Shown here: positions 56,084-64,000 of the stretch, piece after piece
How the letters are laid out: each line of letters begins with the position of its first letter
Numbering within the stretch: the first letter of the stretch is position 1
Assembly (NCBI GenBank): GCA_023396225.1
Contig: JAEWWT010000026.1
Span: forward strand, 24,758 to 88,757
Origin: Bacillota bacterium
GTDB taxonomy: Bacteria > Bacillota > Clostridia > Oscillospirales > Ruminococcaceae
DNA length: 64,000 nucleotides
Reading direction: 5' to 3'
The notes under the pieces: model-generated
The model's input: only the letters and a program-made list of their open reading frames with translations
Database searches by the model: none
What the model was told of the DNA's origin: nothing
Position numbers and translations under genes: made by a program

Positions 56084-58657
56084 TTATACTTGCGCCTGTT
56101 CACTGCTATTAGCAGAATTAAGTTTTCTTTGCAGCCACATTTCTCTTGTAATAAGAACACTTCTTGGCTTAGCACCCTCAAAAGGTCCTACAATACCCAT
56201 TTCTTCAAGTTCGTCAATAATTCTTGCTGCCCTAGCATATCCGAGTTTAAGCTTTCTCTGAAGATATGATGTTGAGGCCTGTCCAGCATCAATTACAACT
56301 TCAACTGCTCTGTCAATAATATCTCCGTCAGAGCTGTCAGCAGAAGTATTTCCGCTGTCAATATTTTTCTCGCCCTTAGGTGCAGGCATATTCTTTTCGA
56401 TTTCTTCCATTATATCATTGGAGTATTCAGCCAGACCACCGTTCTTGATAAACTCAACAACAGCTTCAACTTCCTTTGATGAACAGAAACACCCCTGAAC
56501 TCTGACGGGCTTTGGAATACCTGAAGGGTAGTAAAGCATATCACCGTAGCCAAGAAGCTTTTCAGCTCCTGCTGTATCTATTATAGTACGGCTGTCAACC
56601 TGTGATGAAACAGTAAGAGCAATTCTGCTCGGAATGTTTGCCTTGATAAGACCTGTAATAACATCAACTGTAGGACGCTGTGTAGCAATAATAAGATGCA
56701 TACCAGCAGCACGTGCCATCTGTGCAAGACGGCATATTGAATCTTCAACTTCATTTGCGGCAGCCATCATAAGGTCAGCAAGTTCATCTATTGCAATAAC
56801 AATCTGCGGGAGAAGTTCAACTCCTTCAGTATGTTCTGCCATTTCATTGTAGCCTTTAAGGTCACGGACGTTGTTGTCAGCAAAAAGCTTGTAACGTTTG
56901 AGCATTTCCTGAACTGCCCATGACAATGCACCTGCCGCTTTTCTTGGATCTGTCACAACAGGTATAAGCAGGTGAGGAATACCGTCATAAATTTTGAATT
57001 CAACCATTTTAGGGTCAATAAGAACAAGCCTTACCTCGTCAGGAGTAGCATTGTAAAGAATACTCATGATAATGCTGTTAGTGCAGACAGATTTACCAGA
57101 ACCTGTAGTGCCTGCAATAATAACATGAGGCATTTTTGCAATATCGCCGACAATAACATCACCATCAATATTTTTTCCGACAACAAAGGAAAGCTTGCTT
57201 TTACTGTTTGCAAACTCACTACTTTCAATCATTTCTCTGATAGAAACAGTGTCTTTTACTTTGTTCGGAACTTCAACTCCGACAGCGGCTTTTCCGGGGA
57301 TAGGCGCTTCTATTCTTACGCCTGCAGCAGCAAGGTTAAGTGCAATATCGTCAGAAAGGCTGGTGATTTTTGAAATCTTTACGCCAGCACTTGGCTGGAG
57401 TTCGTATCTTGTAACAGTAGGTCCTCTGTGAATATCGACAATTCTTGTCTGAACACCAAAGCTTTTGAGAGTGTCAACAAGGGTATCAGCATTATTTTTC
57501 ATTTCGACTTCTGCTTCTTCAGCATTAAGGGAGTTATCCGATTCCTTCAGCAGACTGATAGGGGGAATCCTGTAAACCTTGACATCTTTTTTCTGCTCGA
57601 TAATTTCGTGCTGTATATCAGCCGCAGTAGGAGCATTAGGAATGTCAAGCTCCTCCTCGGTTATAATTTTGTTTGAAGCAAGAGTTGAAGTCTTGTTATG
57701 CTCTTTTATAGTATCTTTATTTCCTGAGAAGACGGATTTTTTAGTCTCAGGTTTTGCAGCAGCTTTCTTTATAATATCATCAAGTTCAGATGACGGTTTT
57801 GCTTTTGCATCTTCCTGCTTTACATCCTGAGAAACTGCAGGGGAAACAATAGGGTGCTGAGGAAATTCCGCCTCTTTATTTTCAATAACCTGCTTTGAAT
57901 CCTCTGAAACAGAATCAGCAGTTTTTTTCTTTCCTTTCGGAAGAGGAATATCCACATTAAATAGACTTTGCTTTTCTTTCGCAACAGTCTGCGGAACATC
58001 TGCATTAGGAACAGGCTGTTTCTTCTCTTCTTTAAATTTTTTATTTGCTCCAGGCGGAGGGACAAAATCTTCTGTTTCCTTATATTCGCCTCTGGCTTCA
58101 TTAGCAGAAGCAGCAAGACGCTTGAAATATCTGAAAATGTCAATAACAGTCTTGTTTGAAATAAGCATAAGGAAAACAAATGTCAGTAAAATAATTATTA
58201 TAGTAGCACCTGTTCTTTTGAAAAGTGCAAGCAAGGGTCCTGCAATCAGAATGCTAAAAATTCCGCCGCCATGAAGCTGTTTTCCCTCAACGTACAGTGC
58301 AGGTATTGTTTCAGAAGTAAGATTACCGCCGCCAATACTTCCTACAAATATTATCTGAATAAGTGCAGAAACAAGGAAAATCATAATTAGTCCCTGTATG
58401 ACTTTTCCCTCAACGGTTTTCTGTGTCTTATCAAGAGCGATCATTATTGAAACATAAAAAAGTATGGGTGATACCAGAAAAACCGACACACCAAAAAGTC
58501 CGAGAAGCATGCTATGTATGGAATTCCATAAGGATTCTCCCTCTATAACTGTAAGTAGAAGAGTAAGAATTCCGCAGGCAAAAAGTATTGTTGACCACAA
58601 TACTTTGTCATTGCTTTTGGATGTTTTAGTCTGAGTAGTTTTTTTTCTTGGCGCCAC
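56084..58657 (-). CDS. spoIIIE: FtsK/SpoIIIE DNA translocase
   Basis: 857 residues. Four or so N-terminal membrane helices (residues 20-170), a charged Lys/Pro/Glu linker, the motor domain with Walker A AGTTGSGKSVCTN and Walker B VLIDPKMVEF/IAIDELADLMM, and the C-terminal gamma winged helix (QRKLKLGYARAARIIDELEE) that reads orienting sequences. It moves chromosomal DNA through the division or sporulation septum. GTG 58657 start with GGGGGAAG. The tepA-ylzJ-spoIIIE gene order is conserved, here with uppP inserted. Confidence 0.92.
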   Translation of the reverse strand: MAPRKKTTQTKTSKSNDKVLWSTILFACGILTLLLTVIEGESLWNSIHSMLLGLFGVSVFLVSPILFYVSIMIALDKTQKTVEGKVIQGLIMIFLVSALIQIIFVGSIGGGNLTSETIPALYVEGKQLHGGGIFSILIAGPLLALFKRTGATIIIILLTFVFLMLISNKTVIDIFRYFKRLAASANEARGEYKETEDFVPPPGANKKFKEEKKQPVPNADVPQTVAKEKQSLFNVDIPLPKGKKKTADSVSEDSKQVIENKEAEFPQHPIVSPAVSQDVKQEDAKAKPSSELDDIIKKAAAKPETKKSVFSGNKDTIKEHNKTSTLASNKIITEEELDIPNAPTAADIQHEIIEQKKDVKVYRIPPISLLKESDNSLNAEEAEVEMKNNADTLVDTLKSFGVQTRIVDIHRGPTVTRYELQPSAGVKISKITSLSDDIALNLAAAGVRIEAPIPGKAAVGVEVPNKVKDTVSIREMIESSEFANSKSKLSFVVGKNIDGDVIVGDIAKMPHVIIAGTTGSGKSVCTNSIIMSILYNATPDEVRLVLIDPKMVEFKIYDGIPHLLIPVVTDPRKAAGALSWAVQEMLKRYKLFADNNVRDLKGYNEMAEHTEGVELLPQIVIAIDELADLMMAAANEVEDSICRLAQMARAAGMHLIIATQRPTVDVITGLIKANIPSRIALTVSSQVDSRTIIDTAGAEKLLGYGDMLYYPSGIPKPVRVQGCFCSSKEVEAVVEFIKNGGLAEYSNDIMEEIEKNMPAPKGEKNIDSGNTSADSSDGDIIDRAVEVVIDAGQASTSYLQRKLKLGYARAARIIDELEEMGIVGPFEGAKPRSVLITREMWLQRKLNSANSSEQAQV

Positions 58658-58693
58658 TTTAACTTCCCCCTGTTTTATGAATAGTTGTCAGGT

Positions 58694-59554
58694 CTAAAAA
58701 ACAATACGATATCCGGAAAAACGTTCATAAAAACCAATACCCAATACTAGAATTCCCAGTACAAGCGTATAGTAAGCGAATATTCTGAACTTATCCTTTA
58801 CAACAAGCAAATTAATAAGCTTAATTGCAAGATAACCTGATACTGCCGCAGCAATAAAACCTACTGCAAGTACAGGAATATCAAGCTCAACATTTGAACT
58901 TTTGACTTCAAGCAATTTGACAACAGCTCCTGCAAGAATAACAGGAATACCAAGAATAAAGCTGTATTCTATGGCTTCTTTACGCTTTAATCCTGTAAGC
59001 AGTCCGGCAGAAATAGTTGAGCCTGAACGTGATATTCCCGGAACAAGTGCAATTCCTTGGAATATGCCGATAAAGAATGCAGATTTTACAGTTGTTTCAC
59101 CTGCAAGCTTGTTGCCCTCCTTGCTCTTTGTAGAGATAAATAAAAGAGCAGAAGTATACAGAAAAGCAAATCCTTCAACTATAATGTCAGGATCTGATGC
59201 AAGACTATCAAAGAAATCCTTAAATATGTAAAATCCGAAAAGAGGAAGGATAGAAATAATTATCATCATTATCATTCTTCTTTCAAGATTCATTTCTTTC
59301 CATTTGAATTTGCCTGTAAATATATCCTTTATCATTCTGAAGAATTCAAGGATAAGTTTTCCTATGGTTTTTCTGAATGCAATAAATACTGCTACAAGTG
59401 ATCCAAGGTGAAGTACTATAGTAGTGGTAACTGCTCCTTCTCCGTCAAGATTAAAGAAGTGCTGGAAAAGTGAAAGATGACCAGAGCTTGATATCGGAAG
59501 AAATTCTGTAAATCCCTGCAGAAGTCCCTGCAAAAGTGATTCGAGAAATGTCAT
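58694..59554 (-). CDS. uppP: Undecaprenyl-diphosphatase UppP
   Basis: 286 residues, BacA/UppP family, recycling undecaprenyl diphosphate for peptidoglycan synthesis and giving bacitracin tolerance. Motif 1 is GLLQGFTEFLPISSSGHLSL and motif 2 PGISRSGSTISAGLLTGL, both with the conserved Glu, Ser and Arg residues. About eight membrane helices. Confidence 0.95.
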   Translation of the reverse strand: MTFLESLLQGLLQGFTEFLPISSSGHLSLFQHFFNLDGEGAVTTTIVLHLGSLVAVFIAFRKTIGKLILEFFRMIKDIFTGKFKWKEMNLERRMIMMIIISILPLFGFYIFKDFFDSLASDPDIIVEGFAFLYTSALLFISTKSKEGNKLAGETTVKSAFFIGIFQGIALVPGISRSGSTISAGLLTGLKRKEAIEYSFILGIPVILAGAVVKLLEVKSSNVELDIPVLAVGFIAAAVSGYLAIKLINLLVVKDKFRIFAYYTLVLGILVLGIGFYERFSGYRIVF

Positions 59555-59585
59555 ATAAGTCTTATCCTTTCAAAATAAAAATGTG

Positions 59586-59768
59586 TCAGCAGATTACACC
59601 ATTAAGGCTTGTTACTCCTTTATACCGATTAAGATCAGATGATGGAATCGTAAAATCCTGCTGACAATTGGTTTTGCCGTTTTCCTGCATCATGGTTGCA
59701 ACAAACGGCAATTCTATTTCATGTGCCTGTAAGACATCATATTCATTAATAATAGTATACAATACCAA
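59586..59768 (-). CDS. YlzJ-like small protein
   Basis: 60 residues. The MVLYTIINEYDVL start and internal acidic/hydrophobic pattern resemble YlzJ, a small protein of unknown function found between tepA and spoIIIE in Bacillus and Clostridia. It lies between the tepA-like gene and uppP. The likely start is TTG 59768 (GAGG upstream). This is a real gene despite its size. Confidence 0.75.
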   Translation of the reverse strand: MVLYTIINEYDVLQAHEIELPFVATMMQENGKTNCQQDFTIPSSDLNRYKGVTSLNGVIC

Positions 59769-59792
59769 TTTATAAACCTCTTTTCATAACAG

Positions 59793-60602
59793 CTATTTTT
59801 CAGAAGTTTCAGATTCATTTTTATCTGTGTCGCTATCGTTATTTTTTTGTGTATCAGAATAACGTGGTTCTGAATTTTCAATAAGTTCATACAGCTTTTC
59901 TATTGCATCGGAAAGTCCTCCGAGGCTATCAATTAAACCTTCATTTACAGCTGTTTCTCCGTCTATAACTGTTCCGACGTCCATAACAAGTTCACCAGTA
60001 TTCATCATGAGCTGCTTGAATCGTTCAGGAGAAATTTTGCTGTTTCGTGTAACGAATCCTGATATTCTTTCCTGCATACGTTCAAAATAAGAAAGCGTCT
60101 GCGGAACTCCAAGAACTGTACCATTCATTCTTACAGGATGAATCGTCATCGTAGCCGAAGGTACAATAAAAGAATGTTTAGCGGCAACTGACAGAGGCAC
60201 ACCGATAGAATGTCCTCCGCCTACAACTATTGATACAGTAGGAGTTTTCATTCCTGCAATAAGTTCTGCGATAGCAAGTCCTGCTTCAACATCACCACCG
60301 ACTGTGTTGAGAATTATAACAAGTCCTTCAATAGTCCTGTCCTGTTCAATAGCTAAAAGAGCAGGCATAATATGTTCATATTTAGTTGTTTTATTCTGAG
60401 GCGGAAGGATATAATGACCTTCAACCTGTCCTATAATTGTAAGGCAGTGAATAAGATGCTTTGAATTCTGAGCAACAACTTCACCACTTTTCTCAATAAG
60501 CTCAGACTGATCAAGTTCGTGCTGAACAGGGCTGTCAGATTTTTTGTCATCTTCCTGTTCCTTTTGAATATCATCCGGAATGTTGTTTTTCTTATCGCTC
60601 AT
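59793..60602 (-). CDS. tepA: TepA-type ClpP-fold serine protease
   Basis: 269 residues, SppA/ClpP fold family as in Bacillus TepA (translocation-enhancing protein). Visible are LIVILNTVGGDVEAGLAIAE, the nucleophile region VVGGGHSIGVPLSVAA (Ser) and ATMTIHPVRMNG (His). Both ends are acidic and charged. It has no obvious signal peptide. Its location beside ylzJ and spoIIIE supports the call. Confidence 0.88.
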   Translation of the reverse strand: MSDKKNNIPDDIQKEQEDDKKSDSPVQHELDQSELIEKSGEVVAQNSKHLIHCLTIIGQVEGHYILPPQNKTTKYEHIMPALLAIEQDRTIEGLVIILNTVGGDVEAGLAIAELIAGMKTPTVSIVVGGGHSIGVPLSVAAKHSFIVPSATMTIHPVRMNGTVLGVPQTLSYFERMQERISGFVTRNSKISPERFKQLMMNTGELVMDVGTVIDGETAVNEGLIDSLGGLSDAIEKLYELIENSEPRYSDTQKNNDSDTDKNESETSEK

Positions 60603-60783
60603 TTGCTTTCTCCCTTGACAATTTTAATATAATACGATTATAATTGTCACTAAGAGAATAATTATACATATTAAGTTATTATATAATATTACCTTAAAAA
60701 AGTCAATTAAAAGAAGATGCTAGCTTTTGATTTTTATTTGTGTATGACAATAAATTTTAAAATAAATAATTTATCTAAAAAGC

Positions 60784-60812
60784 TTGACATTTTATTTGTT
60801 TATTGATATAAT
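60784..60812 (+). promoter_or_regulatory. Consensus promoter of tRNA-Leu
   Basis: TTGACA, 17-nt spacer, TATAAT: perfect consensus. The -10 box ends 16 bp before the tRNA gene. The remaining intergenic part 60603-60783 shows nothing else I can support. Confidence 0.9.
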
Positions 60813-60828
60813 AATTAAGTCGATTAAA

Positions 60829-60913
60829 GCGAGTGTGCTGGAATAGGCAGACAGGCACGTTTGAGGGGCGTGTGTCGATAGACGTATGGGTTCAAGTCCC
60901 ATTACTCGCACCA
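60829..60913 (+). tRNA. tRNA-Leu (anticodon GAG)
   Basis: 85 nt including the encoded CCA. Acceptor GCGAGTG pairs with TACTCGC, the anticodon loop is TTGAGGG (GAG), the variable arm is long and the T loop reads TTCAAGT. It has its own promoter and terminator. Reads CUC/CUU codons. Confidence 0.95.
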
Positions 60914-60920
60914 GATATTA

Positions 60921-60965
60921 AAACCGTAAGTAACGTTAATTTGTTGCTTACGGTTTTTGTTTTAA
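60921..60965 (+). terminator. Terminator of tRNA-Leu
   Basis: AAACCGTAAG pairs with CTTACGGTTT (extended by TAAC/GTTG), followed by TTGTTTT. The rest of the gap up to 61175 shows no further feature I can support. Confidence 0.85.
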
Positions 60966-61175
60966 TATAAATTAAAAACCCGATTTTATAAGTTTTTTTA
61001 TTGCATATTCATTTTAGAAGTCACTATTACACTCATTCTGATACTTTCTTCTTGTGTACGCATTCTTATTTACGTAAAGTAGCTGTTATTGATTTAATTC
61101 CTATGTAGATATTGCTTGCATATAAGCACATCTGATTTTAAAATATTCTGTATTATTACTATTTGTATAATTACA

Positions 61176-62114
61176 TTAATTTACGTTGAAATTCTCATCT
61201 ATAGTTTTTACTTTTCGTAATATTAATAATCCGAAAATAAACAAAGGTAGGAAAAGAAGCATATTTAACAGTTCAGACAAATAATTAACTGAATTTATAC
61301 TTGGAGCATTGCTTACAACATTGTATGATGCTACCTTTTCAAAATCGTTTGCAATATTAAATAATGCATGAAGAATAGAGCACCACCATAAGCTGAAATC
61401 ACATCTGATTAAAATTGCAGAAAGCATTACACCAATACAAGTTGAGTATCCTATCTGACATAAGGTTGTTAAAAGTTCTGCATTGCCCGACAGATAATTT
61501 TGAATATGAACAAGACCAAACAACAGACTTGAAATTATAACTGAAAAATATATTTCTTTTCTGCTTTTATTCCAAGCTTTTAAGAGCATTCCTAAAGCCA
61601 AACCTCTGAAAACAACTTCTTCGAATATTCCAACACATAAACAGGATAGTATCATTAAAATTGCAAGTGGAATTTTATCAGAACTGATTGAAACAAAGCT
61701 AATATTTATAATTATATAAATTATAAAAAGCAAACCAAAAAATAAATATTTATTGTTCCATTTAAAACGAATATTCCGAAGTATTTTTGCTTTCGACATA
61801 ATTAATAAAGATGCTAATATTCCTAATATTCTAACTATTGTACCAAATATGTATTTTAAATATAAATCTTTTCTGTCAAAGGTAATCCCAAAAATTGAAG
61901 AAACATACAAAATTAATTTTGGAAGAATTATAATAAAAACTAATATTATCATACAAGAAAATAAAACCGAAAAAAATACTGAACGAAATTTTAAATTTAT
62001 TTTCATAAAAATCTCCATAGAGTCACAAAAGAGTAATAAAAACATTAATGAAAGTGCAGATGAAACCATTGCTTTGAGCTGTTTAACCGTTACAATATTT
62101 CTATATTCCTGCAT
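61176..62114 (-). CDS. CPBP-family intramembrane metalloprotease
   Basis: 312 residues with about seven membrane helices. CPBP/Abi motifs are GIFEEVVFRGL (EExxxR), FGLVHIQNY (FxxxH) and ILHALFNIAND (HxxxN). This is the family of Rce1-like prenyl-protein proteases and bacteriocin self-immunity proteins. The substrate is unknown. It starts inside the end of the flavodoxin-like gene (14-bp overlap), so the two are co-expressed. Confidence 0.88.
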   Translation of the reverse strand: MQEYRNIVTVKQLKAMVSSALSLMFLLLFCDSMEIFMKINLKFRSVFFSVLFSCMIILVFIIILPKLILYVSSIFGITFDRKDLYLKYIFGTIVRILGILASLLIMSKAKILRNIRFKWNNKYLFFGLLFIIYIIINISFVSISSDKIPLAILMILSCLCVGIFEEVVFRGLALGMLLKAWNKSRKEIYFSVIISSLLFGLVHIQNYLSGNAELLTTLCQIGYSTCIGVMLSAILIRCDFSLWWCSILHALFNIANDFEKVASYNVVSNAPSINSVNYLSELLNMLLFLPLFIFGLLILRKVKTIDENFNVN

Positions 62115-62778
62115 TAATAAGCCAGTTTTTTATTTTTTCTCTTATTTTTTCGCTATCGTTTAGTTCAGCGGCAGTAATTTCAAGTCCCGTAAGCAATTCT
62201 GAATCTGGCACTGCATTTTCAATCTGAGTGAAATAATCACCGCCAGAACTTCCGCAGGTACAAAATGGAACTACTTTTTTGCCTTTTAAGTCATATTTTG
62301 ATAGAAATGACATTACAGGGGGAGTTGCAGACCCCCACCATATTGGTGTACCAATAATTATAGTATCATACGAATCAATATTATCAACAGAGTTTTTAAG
62401 ATCCGGCAAAAAACCTTCTTCAACCTGTTTCTTGCCTAACTCCTCCATCTCCTGTCTGCTGCCAACCGCTGAATAATCAAAGTCGGGCAGTATAACGAAA
62501 ACATCAGCTCCTGTGATATCTTTAATAATATCTGCAACAGTCTTGGTATTGTTTGTCAAAGAATAATAAACAATAAGAACGTTTTCTGATTTGGTACTCT
62601 TGCTTTCTTCTGTTAATTCAGATGCAGTATCCTCTACTGATTGTTCCTGTTTGGATGTGCTTGTGACTAATGATGTCCCGGAGTTATTGCTGTTGATATC
62701 TGATTTAATACCACATCCTGATAGAATTAGAAGTACCATAATTAATGCCGATAAAATTTTGAAACCACTTCTTTTCAT
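62101..62778 (-). CDS. Flavodoxin-like lipoprotein
   Basis: About 225 residues from ATG 62778 (AAGGAGA 8 nt upstream; the longer frame to 62856 lacks a site). Lipobox ILSGCG, a Ser/Thr-rich linker, then a flavodoxin domain with the FMN phosphate loop YYSLTNNTKTVAD and TPIWWGSATPP. It is probably an extracytoplasmic or membrane-tethered electron carrier or reductase. The CPBP protease follows in the same operon. Confidence 0.88.
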   Translation of the reverse strand: MKRSGFKILSALIMVLLILSGCGIKSDINSNNSGTSLVTSTSKQEQSVEDTASELTEESKSTKSENVLIVYYSLTNNTKTVADIIKDITGADVFVILPDFDYSAVGSRQEMEELGKKQVEEGFLPDLKNSVDNIDSYDTIIIGTPIWWGSATPPVMSFLSKYDLKGKKVVPFCTCGSSGGDYFTQIENAVPDSELLTGLEITAAELNDSEKIREKIKNWLINAGI

Positions 62779-62900
62779 TGTAAAGTCTCCTTGTATAATA
62801 AAATTATCGCCAACAAAAGTTGAGAGATAGAATTCGTCGTCATTAATCTGTAGCAAAATTTCTTGTTAAGTGTTATTTATACTCCCATATTTTTGTATAT

Positions 62901-62929
62901 ATTATATAACTATTTTATCATTATGTCAA
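62901..62929 (-). promoter_or_regulatory. Promoter of the flavodoxin/CPBP operon
   Basis: Minus strand TTGACA, 17-nt spacer, TATAAT: perfect consensus. A second TTGACA lies 9 bp upstream because ATTATGTCA is repeated in tandem (62922-62939). The leader is about 115 nt. Confidence 0.85.
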
Positions 62930-63080
62930 TTATGTCAATAAACGACAAAATAGTAGTTTAATAGATGTATTTCCAATAAATAATTTGTAGTATTCTGTAA
63001 TTGTTTCAAATTCAAATTAATTCATACAAATGAGGTAGAAAAGTCTAATTGTCAAAGTTGACTACAAGTTGTTTCTATAT

Positions 63081-63115
63081 CAGCCAAGTTTGTATTGTCA
63101 ATAAAAACTTGGCTG
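63081..63115 (-). terminator. Terminator-like hairpin after the Crp/Fnr gene
   Basis: CAGCCAAGTTT and AAACTTGGCTG pair perfectly over 11 bp. The T tail on the minus strand is weak. The stretch 62940-63080 has nothing else I can support. Confidence 0.65.
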
Positions 63116-63125
63116 TGCATTAATA

Positions 63126-63779
63126 TTACAACAGCTTAAAATAATTCTTTCTGCATTCTATTGCGCCTTCTGAGCGGAGCTTGCTTAGCTCTGCTGCCAT
63201 TGCACTGCGCTCTACCCCGAGGTAATCCGCAAGCTGCTGTCTGTCATATGAAATATAGAATGAACTGCTTTTTGCTAGTTTCGCCTGATACATCAGAAAT
63301 GCCATGAGCTTCTCTTTGGTTGTACGCCTTGAAGTAAATTGAATTTTGTGATTTAATTTCAAGTTCTTTTCTGCAACTATACGCAGAAGATTATGAATAA
63401 TCTGATTGTGAAATCCACATACTTTTTCACATTGAGTAATTATGCGTTCACTTTCAATAAGCATGATTTCACTGTCACATATGGTTGTCACACTTACAGG
63501 CAGGCTATCGACAAAAGCACAGGCAAATGCCTCCCCAAACAGCTGTCCTGGCTCTATTATAGCAATAATATTACGGTTTCCGAAGTAATCTTCCATCACA
63601 ACCTGGACAGAACCTGATAAAACAATTCCAATAAATTTTGCAGGATCTCCTTCAAGAAAAACTGTCTGATTTTTTTTAAATCTGACAACTTTTGCTTTCA
63701 TGCATTCAAGCAGCTTAGTTAATTGATCGTAACTTATCTCATCAAAAAGAGGACAATTTTTTATTTTTTCAAAATTCAT
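63126..63779 (-). CDS. Crp/Fnr-family transcriptional regulator
   Basis: About 217 residues from ATG 63779 (GGAGGA upstream; ATG 63794 is in frame). N-terminal cyclic-nucleotide-binding-like domain (VFLEGDPAKFIGIVLSGSVQ, about residues 30-115) and a C-terminal winged helix (DRQQLADYLGVERSAMAAEL). No N-terminal Cys cluster for a 4Fe-4S centre is seen, so it is not a classical FNR. It could regulate the neighbouring flavodoxin/CPBP operon. Confidence 0.88.
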   Translation of the reverse strand: MNFEKIKNCPLFDEISYDQLTKLLECMKAKVVRFKKNQTVFLEGDPAKFIGIVLSGSVQVVMEDYFGNRNIIAIIEPGQLFGEAFACAFVDSLPVSVTTICDSEIMLIESERIITQCEKVCGFHNQIIHNLLRIVAEKNLKLNHKIQFTSRRTTKEKLMAFLMYQAKLAKSSSFYISYDRQQLADYLGVERSAMAAELSKLRSEGAIECRKNYFKLL

Positions 63780-63825
63780 TTTTGATTCCTCCATTTGTTG
63801 TTTTTACAACATACAATTTAAGTAT

Positions 63826-63854
63826 ATTATAATACAATACAATTGTAAAGTCAA
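63826..63854 (-). promoter_or_regulatory. Promoter of the Crp/Fnr gene
   Basis: Minus strand TTGACT, 17-nt spacer, TATAAT. The spacer and leader contain several ACAAT/ATTGT dyads and the hairpin TGTTGTAAAAACAACA between promoter and ribosome binding site, possible autoregulatory sites. Confidence 0.75.
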
Positions 63855-63938
63855 TCAAACAAAATAAAATGATAAATGAAAGACTAACTATTAAAAGTCA
63901 AGACCTAAAATGAAAAAGTGCAAAAAAATTCGCCGCCC

Positions 63939-63966
63939 TTGACAAACAGCAATCAAATGCTATTTA
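63939..63966 (+). promoter_or_regulatory. Probable promoter of a gene leaving the window
   Basis: Plus strand TTGACA, 16-nt spacer, TATTTA, about 25 bp upstream of a possible ATG at 63991. Confidence 0.5.
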
Positions 63967-63990
63967 GTATTAGCGAGGGTGACGGAGAGA

Positions 63991-64000
63991 ATGACAAATA
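63991..64000 (+). CDS. Possible first codons of a gene cut by the right edge
   Basis: ATG at 63991 follows GGAGAGA (short spacing) and a promoter-like sequence. Only three codons are visible, so no product can be inferred. Confidence 0.25.

Noticed and set aside
1..64000. CRISPR arrays, insertion sequences, integrases, rRNA genes or sorting-signal proteins
   Set aside because: None could be supported on either strand; the repeats found are the four leader elements, the 28-bp pair and in-gene repeats.

Overview
The window is AT-rich DNA of a low-GC Firmicute, most likely a Ruminococcus-like member of the Oscillospiraceae (inference). The clues are a spoVB/yabM-mazG-hup-rqcP cluster, an IspH-S1 fusion, a SpoIIIE/TepA/YlzJ neighbourhood, several class B sortases and textbook TTGACA-17-TATAAT promoters with purine-rich ribosome binding sites. 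No rRNA, CRISPR array, transposase or integrase gene was seen.

Layout. 0-4 kb: spoVB-mazG-hup-rqcP plus a small DUF3006-like gene. 4-12 kb (minus strand): one operon of four tandem class B sortases, a SpoIID-domain protein and a pyrimidine-nucleoside phosphorylase, followed by a separately promoted zinc-ribbon gene. 12-14.4 kb: thiI and its cysteine desulfurase partner. 14.5-16.1 kb: a segment of about 1.55 kb bounded by 28-bp direct repeats. It holds a tRNA-Leu 3' fragment and a frameshifted lipoprotein gene with an HExxH motif. 16-20.6 kb: a two-gene unit of unknown function and a yceG-telA pair. 20.6-28 kb: a class D beta-lactamase-like lipoprotein, PyrB fused to a PyrI-type zinc domain, and a MacAB-like ABC exporter with two permeases. 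28-36.7 kb: a signalling cluster made of a FapA/DUF342 protein, a LacI-type sensor fused to GGDEF, an HD-GYP response regulator and a large hybrid histidine kinase. 36.9-47.2 kb (plus strand): carboxynorspermidine synthase-like enzyme, then a LacI regulator and a complete D-allose operon (ABC importer, AlsE, AlsK, AlsB, RpiB), a second ROK kinase and a fructose-6-phosphate aldolase-like enzyme. 47-60.6 kb (minus strand): housekeeping genes (IspH-S1, PlsC, Cmk, BaiN-like flavoprotein, RpiR regulator, DUF3006 plus ComEC-like hydrolase, YgiQ, SpoIIIE, UppP, YlzJ, TepA). 60.8-64 kb: tRNA-Leu(GAG), a CPBP protease, a flavodoxin-like lipoprotein and a Crp/Fnr regulator.

The two most unusual signals are not proteins. 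(1) A repeated element of about 55-100 bp occurs four times, always just upstream of a gene and in that gene's orientation (HD-GYP regulator, FapA-like, RpiR, aldolase). It has a conserved core and closing arms; in three copies the closing arm ends exactly 20 nt before the start codon. (2) Four genes (thiI, sortase 3, LacI-GGDEF, histidine kinase) have a Shine-Dalgarno sequence 27-29 nt from the start codon, with a hairpin filling the gap. Both look like candidate post-transcriptional control devices and both cluster on signalling and surface genes.

Start codons were chosen by ribosome binding site and family alignment, so several differ from the longest open frame.
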